Shown in pieces: positions 7,900-21,093 of a stretch of DNA of 37,153 nt. Within the stretch, counting starts at the first letter, position 1. Each line of letters opens with the position of its first letter. Origin of the DNA: Deltaproteobacteria bacterium (GTDB lineage Bacteria > Desulfobacterota > Binatia > Binatales > Binataceae); NCBI GenBank assembly GCA_021794015.1, contig JAJYRQ010000033.1, positions 1 through 37,153 on the forward strand, given 5' to 3'. The translations under genes were made by a program, and so were the position numbers. Under the pieces are notes generated by a model that saw only the letters and a program-made list of their open reading frames with translations, was not told where the DNA came from and searched no databases.

Positions 7900-7918
7900 A
7901 ACCTCGTTAATATAGGTT
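7900..7918 (-). promoter_or_regulatory. Inverted repeat and AT-rich -10-like box upstream of the GT4 gene
   Basis: AACCT (7900-7904) and AGGTT (7914-7918) flank the AT-rich sequence CGTTAATAT. On the minus strand it contains TATATT, a possible -10 element about 40 nt before the start codon. No matching -35 box is evident, so this is a candidate only. It is one of the few AT-rich spots in the region. Confidence 0.3.
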
Positions 7919-8036
7919 CCACCGTGCCTTGCCGTCGCAGGCCGCCTGCGGGTTTGTCGGCTGCTCGACAGCTCCGGTTCACCTTCCCGTCGCCGCGGGC
8001 GCTCGCCCAGGCGGCGTCCGCAGCGTCCTAATTGAC

Positions 8037-8056
8037 CCATTCGGCTTCGCTCAGGG
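8037..8056. repeat. Dispersed CCCTGAGC..GAA..GG repeat copy
   Basis: CCATTCGGCTTCGCTCAGGG matches, on the opposite strand, the repeats at 919-949 and 20914-20932. It lies in the gap between the exporter and the GT4 gene. Nothing else is recognised in that gap. Confidence 0.5.
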
Positions 8057-8082
8057 CAAGCCTTTTCTCCCCATGGTCGCAT

Positions 8083-10044
8083 TCACCTGACCGCCGGGAT
8101 AGACCCCTCGGATTCCAGTTGAAGCCCGCGTGCCTGCTCGGCGAAAAGCCGAGCGTAAAGCCCTTGGCGGCGCAACAGCAGGTCATGTGTTCCTGTTTCT
8201 ACGACCCGACCTTGGTCTAGCACCACAACCAAGTCTGCCTCCACGGCGCTGCGCAGCCGATGCGCGATTAAAAACGTGGTTCGACCTCGGGCGAGACGCT
8301 CCATAGCATCGTGCACGAGATTTTCAGATTCAGAATCAAGCGCGGAAGTTGCTTCGTCAAGCACCAGGATAGGCGGGTTCTTGAGGAACATCCGCGCCAA
8401 GGCAAAGCGCTGGCGCTGCCCGCCGGAAACCTTGACGCCACGCTCGCCGATTATCGTGTCGAGGCCTTGCGGCAGTTGACGCACGAAGTCGGCAATGTTG
8501 GCCTGCCCCAGCGCCGCCCACACGGCGTTGTCGTCCGCTTGCGGCTTTCCGTAGGAAACCAGGGCGCGCACGGTATCGTTGAAAAGATGGGTCTCCTGGG
8601 TGACGATGCCAACGGCGTCGCGCAGCGACTGCAGGCTCACATGGCGGATGTCGCGGTTGTCAATCAGGATTCGGCCGCTGGTCGGATCGTAAAACCGCGG
8701 CAGCAGACTTGCCAGCGTCGTCTTGCCGGCTCCGGAGCGGCCGACCAGGGCAACAGTCATCCCGCCCTCGACTTTAAGGTTGACCTCGTGGAGAACTTGG
8801 CGCCCGGGGCTACCGTCGCGCGCGGGGTAGCAGAAGCTGACGTTCTCGAGGCGCACCGCGCCCGCCCGCATCTTGAGCGGCCGGCTCAAGACGTGGTCGG
8901 TTATCTGGGGCCGCAAGTCAAGGAACCGGAAGATGCGCTCGATGGCGGCCATCGAGGTGGCCATGACAATCGAGAGCGAGGCGAAACGCTCAAGCGGCAG
9001 GTAAAGGTAGGCCAGGAAGCCGACGAAAGCGACCAGCGTACCCAGAGAAGTGCCGCCTCGCATTATCATGACGCCGGCGACCAGGACCACCACCGACGGA
9101 GCCAGCTTGGTCAGGAACTCCGTCCAGGCCTGCTGCCAGGAGGCCTGGCGAATCTTTTCGACCGTCAGGTCGTACATGCCGCGAGTCTGACGGTCAAAGC
9201 GGGCGCCTTCTTCCCGTTCGCGGGCAAAGGCCTTGATCGTGCTGGCGCCGATGATCCGTTCCTGCAGGTCTCCGGCGAACACCTCTACCGCTTCCTGAAG
9301 CCGATGGGTTGCCGCCTTCACCTTGGGCGCGTAGTAACGAATCATCAGCGCGTAAAAGGGCATCACCCCAAGCGCCACAACTGCCAGCCAGCGGTCGAGC
9401 ACGAACAGCAGGCAGACCACAATGCCCAGCGACGCCGCGTCGATCCAGAAGTTGGTGAGCGCCGAAAAGACGAACTCCTGGGCCAGATCGACATCGATAA
9501 CGACTTGGGAGAAAATCGCGCCCGCCGGTCTCTTGTCGAAAAAGCCGTGATGAAGCCGCTGCAAATGAGCGAAGACCGCCTTGCGCAGGTCGTAGATAAG
9601 CCCGCTGCCGGCGCTCAGCCCCCAGTAGTTGCGGTAGTAGGCGGCCACCGCCTGAACAACGTAGACCACGAACAAGGCAAGCGTGAGCACTTCCAGCCGG
9701 TCCTGGGCTGAGGTCCCCATCCCCAGCAGATGGGCCAGCCCTCGGCACCAGTGGTCGATTAACCCGTCGATGCCGTCCAGTGGGCGCCCGCCTGCGCCTG
9801 CCTGCACCGCCCCCGCAGCAGGCAGGGACGAGGCCCCCGGGGCCAGCAGGACATCCACGATGTACTTAAAGGCAAGGGGAAAGGCGAGCGGCAGGGTAAA
9901 CTTCGCTATCCCCATGACGGCAGCGCCCAGGGCGCGCCGCGTATGGGGTCGCACGTAGCCCAGAAACCGCACCAGCGGCCGGTGCTTGAACTGGAGCCAG
10001 AGCTTGTCCGGGGCAGAACGTAGGGTGGAAACGTTCAGGTTCAT
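8083..10044 (-). CDS. ABC exporter, fused membrane and ATPase domains (MsbA-like)
   Basis: This 653-residue half-transporter has an N-terminal six-helix membrane domain (about residues 20-360) and a C-terminal ATPase. The ATPase shows Walker A GRSGAGKTT (about 434-442), signature VSGGQRQR, Walker B ILVLDEATSALD and the switch histidine in IAHRL. Such proteins work as homodimers or heterodimers; MsbA-type members flip lipids or export glycolipids and drugs. Between the first two membrane spans there is a loop longer than usual, rich in Ala, Gly and Pro. The ATG at 10044 follows AGGAAAAAG, a good ribosome binding site. It diverges from glgE across a 377-bp gap. The substrate is unknown; the adjacent glycosyltransferase makes a glycan or glycolipid plausible. 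Confidence 0.92.
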   Translation of the reverse strand: MNLNVSTLRSAPDKLWLQFKHRPLVRFLGYVRPHTRRALGAAVMGIAKFTLPLAFPLAFKYIVDVLLAPGASSLPAAGAVQAGAGGRPLDGIDGLIDHWCRGLAHLLGMGTSAQDRLEVLTLALFVVYVVQAVAAYYRNYWGLSAGSGLIYDLRKAVFAHLQRLHHGFFDKRPAGAIFSQVVIDVDLAQEFVFSALTNFWIDAASLGIVVCLLFVLDRWLAVVALGVMPFYALMIRYYAPKVKAATHRLQEAVEVFAGDLQERIIGASTIKAFAREREEGARFDRQTRGMYDLTVEKIRQASWQQAWTEFLTKLAPSVVVLVAGVMIMRGGTSLGTLVAFVGFLAYLYLPLERFASLSIVMATSMAAIERIFRFLDLRPQITDHVLSRPLKMRAGAVRLENVSFCYPARDGSPGRQVLHEVNLKVEGGMTVALVGRSGAGKTTLASLLPRFYDPTSGRILIDNRDIRHVSLQSLRDAVGIVTQETHLFNDTVRALVSYGKPQADDNAVWAALGQANIADFVRQLPQGLDTIIGERGVKVSGGQRQRFALARMFLKNPPILVLDEATSALDSESENLVHDAMERLARGRTTFLIAHRLRSAVEADLVVVLDQGRVVETGTHDLLLRRQGLYARLFAEQARGLQLESEGSIPAVR

Positions 10045-10421
10045 CTTTTTCCTGGCTGCGGCCTCACCGGCTCCGTCCGCGTTTCACTCACGGGGCCGTT
10101 TGGGCTCGGTTGCTCTTCAAGGTCCTTTGCGATGCAATATGCGCAACGGACGTGCCATGCCGGAACAGGGCCCGCCAGGCCGGTTTCCGGCTGGGCGCAA
10201 GCCCAGACGATACTGAAAAGGTCAATCCAGTACCTCAAATCAGTCGAAGCGAAAAAGTCAGGGTCGGCCAACTCGGACGCAAACGGTCGAGCCTCCTTGG
10301 CAATGGCTCTGCCGAGTTACATCTCCAGGGAAGGTCCCTTAAAAGCCCCGGGCGCAGGCCGAGCCTTCGGCATTACCGAAGCCTTGCCGACACCCTGCGT
10401 TTGGAGCCGGTCAGAGAAGGA
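10045..10421 (+). other. Divergent control region and long structured leader before glgE
   Basis: This 377-bp gap separates the exporter from glgE. It holds several short hairpins: AGGGA/TCCCT near 10326-10339, CTTCGG/CCGAAG with a CATTA loop (about 10365-10381) and GAGCC/GGCTC around 10290-10310. No convincing sigma-70 promoter was found. The stretch may carry promoters for both genes and an attenuator or structured 5' leader for the glucan operon. I see no coding sequence with family resemblance in it. Confidence 0.4.
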
Positions 10422-12350
10422 ATGCTCAACCATATCCTAATCGAAAACGTCGCCCCGTCGGTTGACTGCGGACAGTACCCGGTCAAGCGGATCGTCGGAG
10501 AGCCGGTCGTGGTCGAGGCGGACGTCTTCCGCGACGGCCACTACAAGCTGCGAGCCGTGGTGAAATGGCGCCGCAAGGAGGCGCAAGCCTTCCGGGAAAC
10601 AGCGATGGAGGAACTGCCCAACGACCGCTTCAGGGCTGTTCTCGTGCCGGCGGAGAGCGGACGCTACCTCTTCACGGTGGAAGCCTGGACCGATCGGTTC
10701 GCCTCGTGGCTAGGCGACTTCCGCAGAAGGGTCGCGGCCGGCCGGCCGGCGCATTTTGACCTCGAGGAAGGGATTGCCTTGTTAGAAGAGATCGTCCGCA
10801 ACGCCCGCGGCAGTGAGCGGTCTCTGCTTGCGGGACGGCTGGATGAGATGCGCCGCTCAGGCGACCCGGCGGCAGTGGTGGCCCTGCTGGATAACCCTGT
10901 GGTTGGAGAAGCGGCCGCACGGGCGGCGGGGCGGCCGGACGCTTGCGCGGCGCCGCTGCTTGAGCTGGTGGCCGACCGGCCGCGAGCTCGCTTCGGAGCC
11001 TGGTACGAGTTGTTCGTCCGTTCTCAAGGCACCGAGCCGGGCAGGCCGGCCAGCTTTCGAGAGGCCGAGCGGCGCCTGGGGCAAATCCGAGATATGGGCT
11101 TCGACGTGCTTTACCTGGCGCCGATTCATCCGATCGGGGTTACCAGCCGCAAAGGGCCGAACAACGTGCCGGCAGGCGGTACGGAAAGCCCCGGCAGTCC
11201 CTGGGCAATCGGCAATGCCAGCGGCGGCCACACCGCGGTGGACCCCGCCCTGGGCACGCTTGACGATTTCGATCACTTCGTGGCCGCCGCCGCCAACCTT
11301 GGCCTGGAGGTGGCGCTGGACTTCGCCGTGCAATGCTCTCCCGACCATCCCTGGGTCAGCGAGCATCCCGAATGGTTCGCCCGCCGGCTCGACGGGAGCG
11401 TCAAGTATGCCGAAAACCCGCCCAAGGAGTACCAAGACGTTTATCCGATCGACTTTAACACGGCCGACCAAGCCGGCCTGATGGAGGAGCTTCTGCGGGT
11501 CGTGCTCTTTTGGGTAGGGCACGGCGTGCGGCTGTTTCGGGTGGACAATCCGCACACCAAGCCGGTGCCGTTTTGGCGCTGGCTGATCGACCGGGTGCAG
11601 GAGCAATACCCGGACGTGCTTTTTCTGGCAGAGGCGTTTACCCGGCCGAAGATGATGAAGGCGCTGGCGAAGGCGGGCTTCAGCCAGTCCTACACCTATT
11701 TTACCTGGCGCAACACCAAGGCTGAGTTGATCGAGTACCTGTCGGAGCTGACGGCAAGTCCCCTGTGCGACTACTTTCGGCCCAACTTTTTCACCAACAC
11801 GCCCGACATACTGTCTGAGGTCCTGCAGACCGGGGGCCGGCCGGCCTTCAAGATGCGCCTGGTGCTGGCCGCCACGCTTTCGCCCTCCTATGGCATCTAC
11901 AGCGGCTATGAGCTGTGTGAAAACGCGGCGGTCCCGGGCACCGAGGAGTACGCCGATTCCGAGAAGTACCAGGTCAAGGTGCGCGACTGGAATCGCCCGG
12001 GCAACATCAACGAGTTCATCGCCCGGGTGAACGCGGTCCGGCGCGACAATCCTGCCTTGCACGAGTTGACCAACCTGCGCTTCCTTGCCACCGACAGCGA
12101 CCGGATAATCTGTTATTGCAAGGCGACCGCCGACCTGAGCAACGTCCTGCTGGTTGCGGTTAACCTTGACCCGCACAACCCGCGCGAGTGCAGCGTGGTG
12201 GTGCCGTCCGAGGCGGTGGGCGTGGCGCCGGGCCAGTCCTACCGGGTGACCGATCTGCTCACTGGGATGACCTATACCTGGGCGGAGCGCAATTACCTCA
12301 GGCTCGACCCGCAAATCGAGCCGGCGCACATTCTCAAGGTCCGGCGCTAG
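10422..12350 (+). CDS. glgE: Alpha-1,4-glucan:maltose-1-phosphate maltosyltransferase (GlgE)
   Basis: GlgE transfers maltosyl units from alpha-maltose-1-phosphate to the non-reducing end of an alpha-1,4-glucan, in the cytoplasm (GH13 subfamily 3). The N-terminal domain begins LIENVAPSVDCGQYPVKR and contains GEPVVVEADVFRDGH. The catalytic barrel shows LYLAPIHPIG, GGHTAVDPALGTL, the nucleophile in FRVDNPHTKP (Asp375) and the acid/base in LAEAFTRP (Glu404). A longer frame begins at 10110, but the ATG at 10422 follows AGAGAAGGA and gives 642 residues, normal for GlgE. It is the first gene of a plus-strand operon; treS-mak starts 5 bp after its stop. Substrate would come from the fused maltokinase next door. 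Confidence 0.95.
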   Translation: MLNHILIENVAPSVDCGQYPVKRIVGEPVVVEADVFRDGHYKLRAVVKWRRKEAQAFRETAMEELPNDRFRAVLVPAESGRYLFTVEAWTDRFASWLGDFRRRVAAGRPAHFDLEEGIALLEEIVRNARGSERSLLAGRLDEMRRSGDPAAVVALLDNPVVGEAAARAAGRPDACAAPLLELVADRPRARFGAWYELFVRSQGTEPGRPASFREAERRLGQIRDMGFDVLYLAPIHPIGVTSRKGPNNVPAGGTESPGSPWAIGNASGGHTAVDPALGTLDDFDHFVAAAANLGLEVALDFAVQCSPDHPWVSEHPEWFARRLDGSVKYAENPPKEYQDVYPIDFNTADQAGLMEELLRVVLFWVGHGVRLFRVDNPHTKPVPFWRWLIDRVQEQYPDVLFLAEAFTRPKMMKALAKAGFSQSYTYFTWRNTKAELIEYLSELTASPLCDYFRPNFFTNTPDILSEVLQTGGRPAFKMRLVLAATLSPSYGIYSGYELCENAAVPGTEEYADSEKYQVKVRDWNRPGNINEFIARVNAVRRDNPALHELTNLRFLATDSDRIICYCKATADLSNVLLVAVNLDPHNPRECSVVVPSEAVGVAPGQSYRVTDLLTGMTYTWAERNYLRLDPQIEPAHILKVRR

Positions 12351-12355
12351 CGGCG

Positions 12356-15711
<3,356 letters not shown>

Positions 15712-15715
<4 letters not shown>

Positions 15716-17973
15716 GCGACGAAACAAACACGACCGAGGGTGCTCGCCTGGGCGCGGGCGGGGCTCTTGTTTCCGGCGCGCGGTTTACCAAACTGGCTGC
15801 GGGCGAAGTGCGCCGACTGCTTAAGCTAACCCATCCCGACCCGCATTCGATCCTCGGCTTTCATCCCCGCGCCGGGTCCGCAGCGGTGCGCGCCTACCGT
15901 CCCGGAGCGCTCAGCGTGGTGCTGATTGGCGACGGCGGCGGGCGTACCCCGATGCGCGCGCGGCCCGAGCCGGGCCTGTTCGAGGCGGTCTTTGCCGAGC
16001 AGCACGCCCCGCGCCGCTACCGCGTCGAGGCCCATTACCCGGGCGGCCGCCTAAGCCTGCGGCGTGATCCGTACTGCTTTATGCCCACGCTGACCGATGA
16101 CGAACTCAAATTGTGGGCCGAGCAGAGACACGAAGCTCCCGACTCGCTGCTCGGCGCGCATCCGCGCACCGCCGACGGGGTCGAGGGTGTTGGCTTTGCC
16201 CTCTGGGCGCCCAATGCGCTCGGGGTAAGCGTGGTGGGCGACTTCAACGGCTGGGACGGCCGCCTGGACATGATGCGGCTTTTGGGCGGCTTCGGCGTTT
16301 GGGAGCTGTTCATTCCCGAGATCGGCCCCGGGGTCCTCTACAAGTACGAGCTGCGCACCCGCGGCGGCGCCGTTGTGCTCAAGACCGATCCTTACGCCGA
16401 GGCGATGGAACGGCCGCCCGGCACAGCGTCGATCGTTTACCGCTCGCGCTGGACGTTTGACGACGCCGCCTGGATGGAGCAGCGCGCGGCGCAGCCTTTG
16501 CTCAAGCGCCCGCTTTCCATTTACGAGGTTCACGCCGGCTCGTGGCGGCGCGTGCCGGAAGAGGGCAACCGCGTGCTCAGTTACCGCGAGCTTGCCGTCC
16601 AGCTTGCCGACTACGTCCTGGAGATGGGCTTCAACTACGTTGAGTTTTTGCCGCTGATGGAGCATCCGTTCAGCGCCTCCTGGGGCTACCAGGTGAGCGG
16701 CTACTTTGCGCCGACGGCGCGGTTTGGTTCTCCCGACGATTTTCGTTTCCTGGTCAACCATCTGCACCGGCGGGGGATCGGCGTCATCCTGGACTGGGTG
16801 CCGGCCCATTTTCCCACCGACGCGTTTAGCCTGGGCCGTCTCGACGGTACCGCGCTCTACGAGCATCTGGACCCGCGCCAGGGGATGCATCCCGAGTGGG
16901 GCACCTACATCTTCAACTTTGCCCGCAACGAGGTGCGCAGTTTTCTTCTGGCCAGCGCCCATTACTGGCTTGGCCGCTGCCACGTCGACGGGCTTCGCGC
17001 CGACGCGGTCTCCTCGATGCTCTACCTGGACTACGGGCGCGACGCCGGCCAGTGGATTCCCAACCAGTACGGCGGGCGCGAGAACCTGGAAGCGGTCTCG
17101 CTGCTGCAGCAGCTTAACCGCGAGGTCCACGGGCGCCATCCGGGCGCGGCAACGATCGCCGAAGAGTCCACCGCCTGGCCGGCGGTAAGCCGGCCAACCT
17201 ACCTTGGCGGCCTGGGCTTTACCTTCAAGTGGGACATGGGCTGGATGCACGACACGCTGGAGTATTTTTCCAAGGACCCGGTTCACCGCCGTTATCACCA
17301 TCGCGACCTGACCTTCGGCTTCCTTTACGCGTGGAGCGAGAATTTCATCCTGCCGCTTTCGCACGACGAGGTGGTTCACGAAAAGCGGGCGCTGTTGGCC
17401 AAGATGCCGGGCGACCGCTGGCAACAGTTTGCCAACCTGCGCGCCCTGTTCGGCTACATGTGGGCGCGCCCGGGCAAAAAGCTGCTCTTCATGGGCGGCG
17501 AATTCGGCCAGTGGCGCGAGTGGAACCATGACCAAAGCCTCGACTGGCACCTGCTTGCCGAACCCGACCACCGCGGGCTCAAGCAGCTCGTGCGCGACCT
17601 TAATCGGCGCTACCTGGAGGAGCCCGCCTTATGGGAGGCTGACGCCGACCCGGCCGGCTTTTCCTGGGTCGAGGCCGACAACGCCGACGACAACGTCATT
17701 GCCTTCCTGCGCGCGGCGCCGAGCAGCGGCCGCCGGCTGCTCTGCGTCGGCAACTTCTCTCCCGTGGTCAGGCAAGGCCACCGCGTTGGCGTGCCTGTTG
17801 CCGGCTGGTACCAGGAGATACTCAACACCGACTCCGCCCTTTACGGCGGCAGCAACCAGGGAAACGCGGGCGGCGTGACGGCCGAGCCGATGCCGTGGCA
17901 CGGCCGGCCGTATTCGGTTTTGCTGCGGCTGCCGCCTTTGGCTGTGGTGTGGCTGCGCGTCCCTGCTCATTAG
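15712..17973 (+). CDS. glgB: 1,4-alpha-glucan branching enzyme (GlgB)
   Basis: GlgB cuts alpha-1,4-glucan chains and re-attaches them as alpha-1,6 branches. The 753-residue protein has two N-terminal carbohydrate-binding-type beta domains (first with [12 protein letters not shown] near residue 45; second with [22 protein letters not shown]), then the GH13 barrel. The barrel shows [28 protein letters not shown], the nucleophile in [14 protein letters not shown] (Asp431), the acid/base in [10 protein letters not shown] (Glu484/485) and [10 protein letters not shown]. The start is a GTG that overlaps the treS-mak TGA by 4 bp (GTGA), implying translational coupling. In this setting it branches the glucan made by GlgE. 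No glgA or glgC is present in the window, so the classical ADP-glucose route is not seen here. Confidence 0.95.
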
Positions 17974-18085
17974 CCGCAGGCTCTACCGGCGGGCCGCCGG
18001 CGGTGGCGGCTGCCGATGTGGCCAGGGCGGACCACGGTACGGCCAAGGCCGGCCGCCACGCAAGAGCGGTCAGCCGCCGGCTGCC

Positions 18086-20731
18086 ATGAGCGCGCCGCCG
18101 CACGCAACTTACCGGCTGCAGCTTGGCCCCGGCCTCGGCTTCGAAGAGACGGCTGCACTCGTTCCCTACCTGGCCGAGCTTGGCGCAACCCACGTCTACT
18201 GCTCGCCGATCTTCGCTGCGCTGCCGCAAAGCCGGCATGGCTACGACGTCGTCGACTACGGCCGGCTGCGCGCGGAACTGGGCGGCGAGCCAGGCTTCGA
18301 GCGCCTCTTGGCGGCGCTTAAGCACTTTGGCCTGCGCCTTGTCCTTGACCTGGTGCCCAACCACATGGCGGCCTCGCCAGAGCACAACCGCTGGTGGCGC
18401 GACGTGCTCGAGCACGGCCAGGCCAGCCGCTACGCCGGCTTCTTCGACATCGACTGGGAGCCGGGCGATCCCAGGTTTCGCGGCGCGCTCGTGCTCCCAC
18501 TGCTCGAAATTCGCTGCGCCCGTGCGCTGGCCGAGGGCGTGCTTGCTCTTGCGCTGTACAACGGATTGCCCGCGCTTAGCGCGCAAGGGGTTCGTCTGCC
18601 GCTTTCGCCGCGCTCTTTGGCGGCAATTGTCGCGCCGTTGGCGCAGAGAGACGACGCCGCCGAGCTTTGCGACCTTGGCCGCGCCCTGAACGAGCTTGCG
18701 GCCGGCCCGGCTCGGACAACGCCGCAGGACCGCTCGGTCAGCGCCGCGGCGGACCAGCTCAAAGAGCGTCTTCGCGCCCTGCTCGAGGCAAGGCCGGCGC
18801 TGGCGCGCGCGCTTGAGACATTCCTTAAGGAAATTAACGCCGACCCGCAAAGACTCGGCGGCCTGCTGGCGATGCAGCACTACCGGCTCGGGCTCAAGCG
18901 CTCGCTAAGCCGTGTCGTCAACTACCGGCGTTTTTGCGACGTGAACGAGTTGGCCGCGCTCAGCGTCGAGCAGAGCGAGGTGTTCGACGCAAGCCATTCG
19001 CTGGTTAAGCGTCTGGTCGAAGAGGGGGTTGCCGAGGGACTGCGAATCGACCATGTCGACGGGCTCAACGACCCGCAGGGCTACCTTGAGCGACTGCGCG
19101 CGCTTGCGCCCAAGGCATGGATAGTCGTCGAGAAGATCTTGGCGCCCGGCGAGGAGCTGCCGGCCTCGTGGCCCGTGAACGGAACCACCGGCTACGATTT
19201 TCTCCACGCGGTCTCGGGCCTGTTCGTCGCGCCGTGGAGCGAGCCAGCGCTTACCCGCATCTGGCGCGAGTTTACCGGCGAGCAAGCCGAGTACCGGACG
19301 CTGGTCCGACAATGCAAGCTTGCCGCGCTGGAGAACGAGCTTGCGGCCGACCTGGAGCGGCTGTCGAGGCTTTTCCAGGAGGTGGCCGAAAGCCGTCCGG
19401 AGCTTGCCGACTGTTCGGCGACCGAACTCAGAGGCGGGCTGGCCGAGTTGCTGGCCGCCTTTCCCGTCTATCGTTCCTACCTGCTGCCGGAAGGCCCCGG
19501 CTCGCCGCGCGACCGGGAAGTCATCGCTCAGGCCGTAGCGGCTGCGCAAGGCGCCAGGCCCGACCTGCCGGGCCATTTGTTCGAGTTCCTTGGAGCAGTG
19601 ATGGGCGGCGAGGTCGAAGGATGGCTTGAACGGGAACTGGCCCTGCGGCTGCAGCAGCTAAGCGGCCCGGCGATGGTGGTCGGGGTCGAGAACACCGTCT
19701 TTTACCGTTTTAACCGGATGGCAGCGCTAAACGAACTGGGCGGCGACCCGGGACGCTGGCCCGGCGGTGTCGCGGAGTTTCACGAGCACTGTGGCCGTGC
19801 GGCAGCGAAGCGTCCCGCCTCGATGCTTACCACCTCGACCCACGATACCAAGCTAAGCGAGGATGTCCGGGCGCGGCTTTGGCTGCTTAGCGAAATCCCC
19901 GAGCGCTGGGGGCAGGCTGTAGCCTGTTGGTCGGCCATCAACGCGCGTCATCGGCGGGCCGGCGCGCCTGATCGCAGCGATGAGTACCTATTTTACCAGA
20001 CCCTGGTCGGCGCCTGGCCGCTTCAGACCGACCGGGCGGTCGCCCACATGCGTAAGGCGGCGCGCGAAGCGAAGACGCATACCTCGGGCCTTGCGCCGGA
20101 TTCGGCTTACGAGCGGGCGCTCGAAGCCTTTGTCCGCGACGCGCTGGGCGACCGGACCTTGGTTGAAGAGATCGAGCGTTTTGTCGCTCCGCTCATACTG
20201 CCAGGCCGGACCAATGCGCTCTCGCAGACGCTGCTTAAGCTCACCGCGCCGGGCGTGCCGGATATCTACCAGGGTACGGAGCTTTGGGAGCTAAGCCTCG
20301 CCGATCCCGACAACCGCCGGCCGGTCGACTTTAAGCGGCGCATCCGCTTGCTCGCCCAGCTCAAGGCGCTTTCCGTCAAGCAGGTGATGGAGCGGCTGGA
20401 GGAGGGAATACCGAAGCTTTGGCTCATCTGGAAGGCGCTAGGGCTTCGCCGCCGGCTGCCCGATGCTTTCGTTGCCGGCGCGGGCTACCAGCCGCTTGCG
20501 GCCGCCGGCGGCAAGGCCGAGCATGTCGTTGCGTTTTTGCGCGGTGGCTCCATGGCTGTGGTGGTGCCGCGCCTGGTGCTTTCGCTGGCGGGCCGCTGGG
20601 ACGACACTGCGGTCGAGTTGCCTTCCGGCCGCTGGGGCAACGTCCTCGACGCCGAGCGCGGCTTTGAAGGGCGCGCTCTGCTTTCCGACCTGCTTGGCTC
20701 TTTCCCCGTCGCGCTGCTCACCCGCCAGTAG
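18086..20731 (+). CDS. treY: Malto-oligosyltrehalose synthase (TreY)
   Basis: TreY isomerises the reducing-end alpha-1,4 link of a malto-oligosaccharide to the alpha,alpha-1,1 link of trehalose (GH13 subfamily 26). The 881-residue protein starts ATYRLQLGPGLGFEETAALVPYL and has THVYCSPIFAA, GYDVVDY, LVLDLVPNHMAA, the nucleophile in LRIDHVDGLNDP (Asp322), the acid/base in IVVEKILAPGEELP (Glu349) and MLTTSTHDTKLSEDVRAR. It is about 100 residues longer than actinobacterial relatives as I recall them, with a central insertion. It lies 112 bp after glgB; the gap has a GC-rich hairpin (CCGGCG / CGCCGG type near 17988) but no obvious terminator. The normal partner treZ, which hydrolyses off trehalose, is absent here. 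No clear ribosome binding site is seen before the ATG. Confidence 0.93.
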   Translation: MSAPPHATYRLQLGPGLGFEETAALVPYLAELGATHVYCSPIFAALPQSRHGYDVVDYGRLRAELGGEPGFERLLAALKHFGLRLVLDLVPNHMAASPEHNRWWRDVLEHGQASRYAGFFDIDWEPGDPRFRGALVLPLLEIRCARALAEGVLALALYNGLPALSAQGVRLPLSPRSLAAIVAPLAQRDDAAELCDLGRALNELAAGPARTTPQDRSVSAAADQLKERLRALLEARPALARALETFLKEINADPQRLGGLLAMQHYRLGLKRSLSRVVNYRRFCDVNELAALSVEQSEVFDASHSLVKRLVEEGVAEGLRIDHVDGLNDPQGYLERLRALAPKAWIVVEKILAPGEELPASWPVNGTTGYDFLHAVSGLFVAPWSEPALTRIWREFTGEQAEYRTLVRQCKLAALENELAADLERLSRLFQEVAESRPELADCSATELRGGLAELLAAFPVYRSYLLPEGPGSPRDREVIAQAVAAAQGARPDLPGHLFEFLGAVMGGEVEGWLERELALRLQQLSGPAMVVGVENTVFYRFNRMAALNELGGDPGRWPGGVAEFHEHCGRAAAKRPASMLTTSTHDTKLSEDVRARLWLLSEIPERWGQAVACWSAINARHRRAGAPDRSDEYLFYQTLVGAWPLQTDRAVAHMRKAAREAKTHTSGLAPDSAYERALEAFVRDALGDRTLVEEIERFVAPLILPGRTNALSQTLLKLTAPGVPDIYQGTELWELSLADPDNRRPVDFKRRIRLLAQLKALSVKQVMERLEEGIPKLWLIWKALGLRRRLPDAFVAGAGYQPLAAAGGKAEHVVAFLRGGSMAVVVPRLVLSLAGRWDDTAVELPSGRWGNVLDAERGFEGRALLSDLLGSFPVALLTRQ

Positions 20732-20913
20732 CCGCCGTTGGTTCGTGAAGGCGCCGTGTGACGCGGTTTGGCTTCGGATTTTTGTGAACGAAGGAGTGCG
20801 AGCGGCCTGAGCCGACTACCTCTTCGGTACGCTAAAAACCGCAAGCCGTTTGGCGCCAAGGTTGAAAGCCGTCAGGCTGCGCGCGTCCGCCGCTGCCCGG
20901 GTTGTTCGAGCTG

Positions 20914-20932
20914 CCCTGAGCCTGCCGAAGGG
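20914..20932. repeat. Dispersed repeat CCCTGAGCCTGCCGAAGGG
   Basis: This is the compact form of the intergenic repeat that recurs at 919-949, 8037-8056 and 21075-21093. Its ends (CCCT.. and ..AGGG) are complementary, so each copy can form a small hairpin. Confidence 0.55.
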
Positions 20933-21074
20933 ACGCCGAGGACGGCGGCTGCCGTGCGAGGGGTCCCGAGGTCAGGCCTTCCTCTCCCGTCCTGCGCCGC
21001 AGCCGCCCGTCTGTGCGCTGCGCACAGGCGGGCGAGTTCGCCACGCTGCTGGCAGACAAATCGCTTCGCGTAGG

Positions 21075-21093
21075 CCCTTCGCTTCGCTCAGGG
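21075..21093. repeat. Dispersed repeat CCCTTCGCTTCGCTCAGGG
   Basis: This is an inverted copy of the same repeat type, followed by GTGACAGG. A second GGGTGACAG phrase follows at about 21114, suggesting partial tandem duplication. Confidence 0.55.

Noticed and set aside
10262..10325. Possible GEMM (cyclic di-GMP) riboswitch before glgE
   Set aside because: GGACGCAAAC and TGCCGAGTTAC resemble conserved parts, and GAGCC/GGCTC can pair. However, the upstream GGGCAAACC strand, the GNRA-capped hairpin and the closing helix are not found. Kept only as an unexplained leader.
10857..12329. 490-codon open frame antisense to glgE
   Set aside because: glgE is unmistakable on the other strand, and the antisense product shows no family features.
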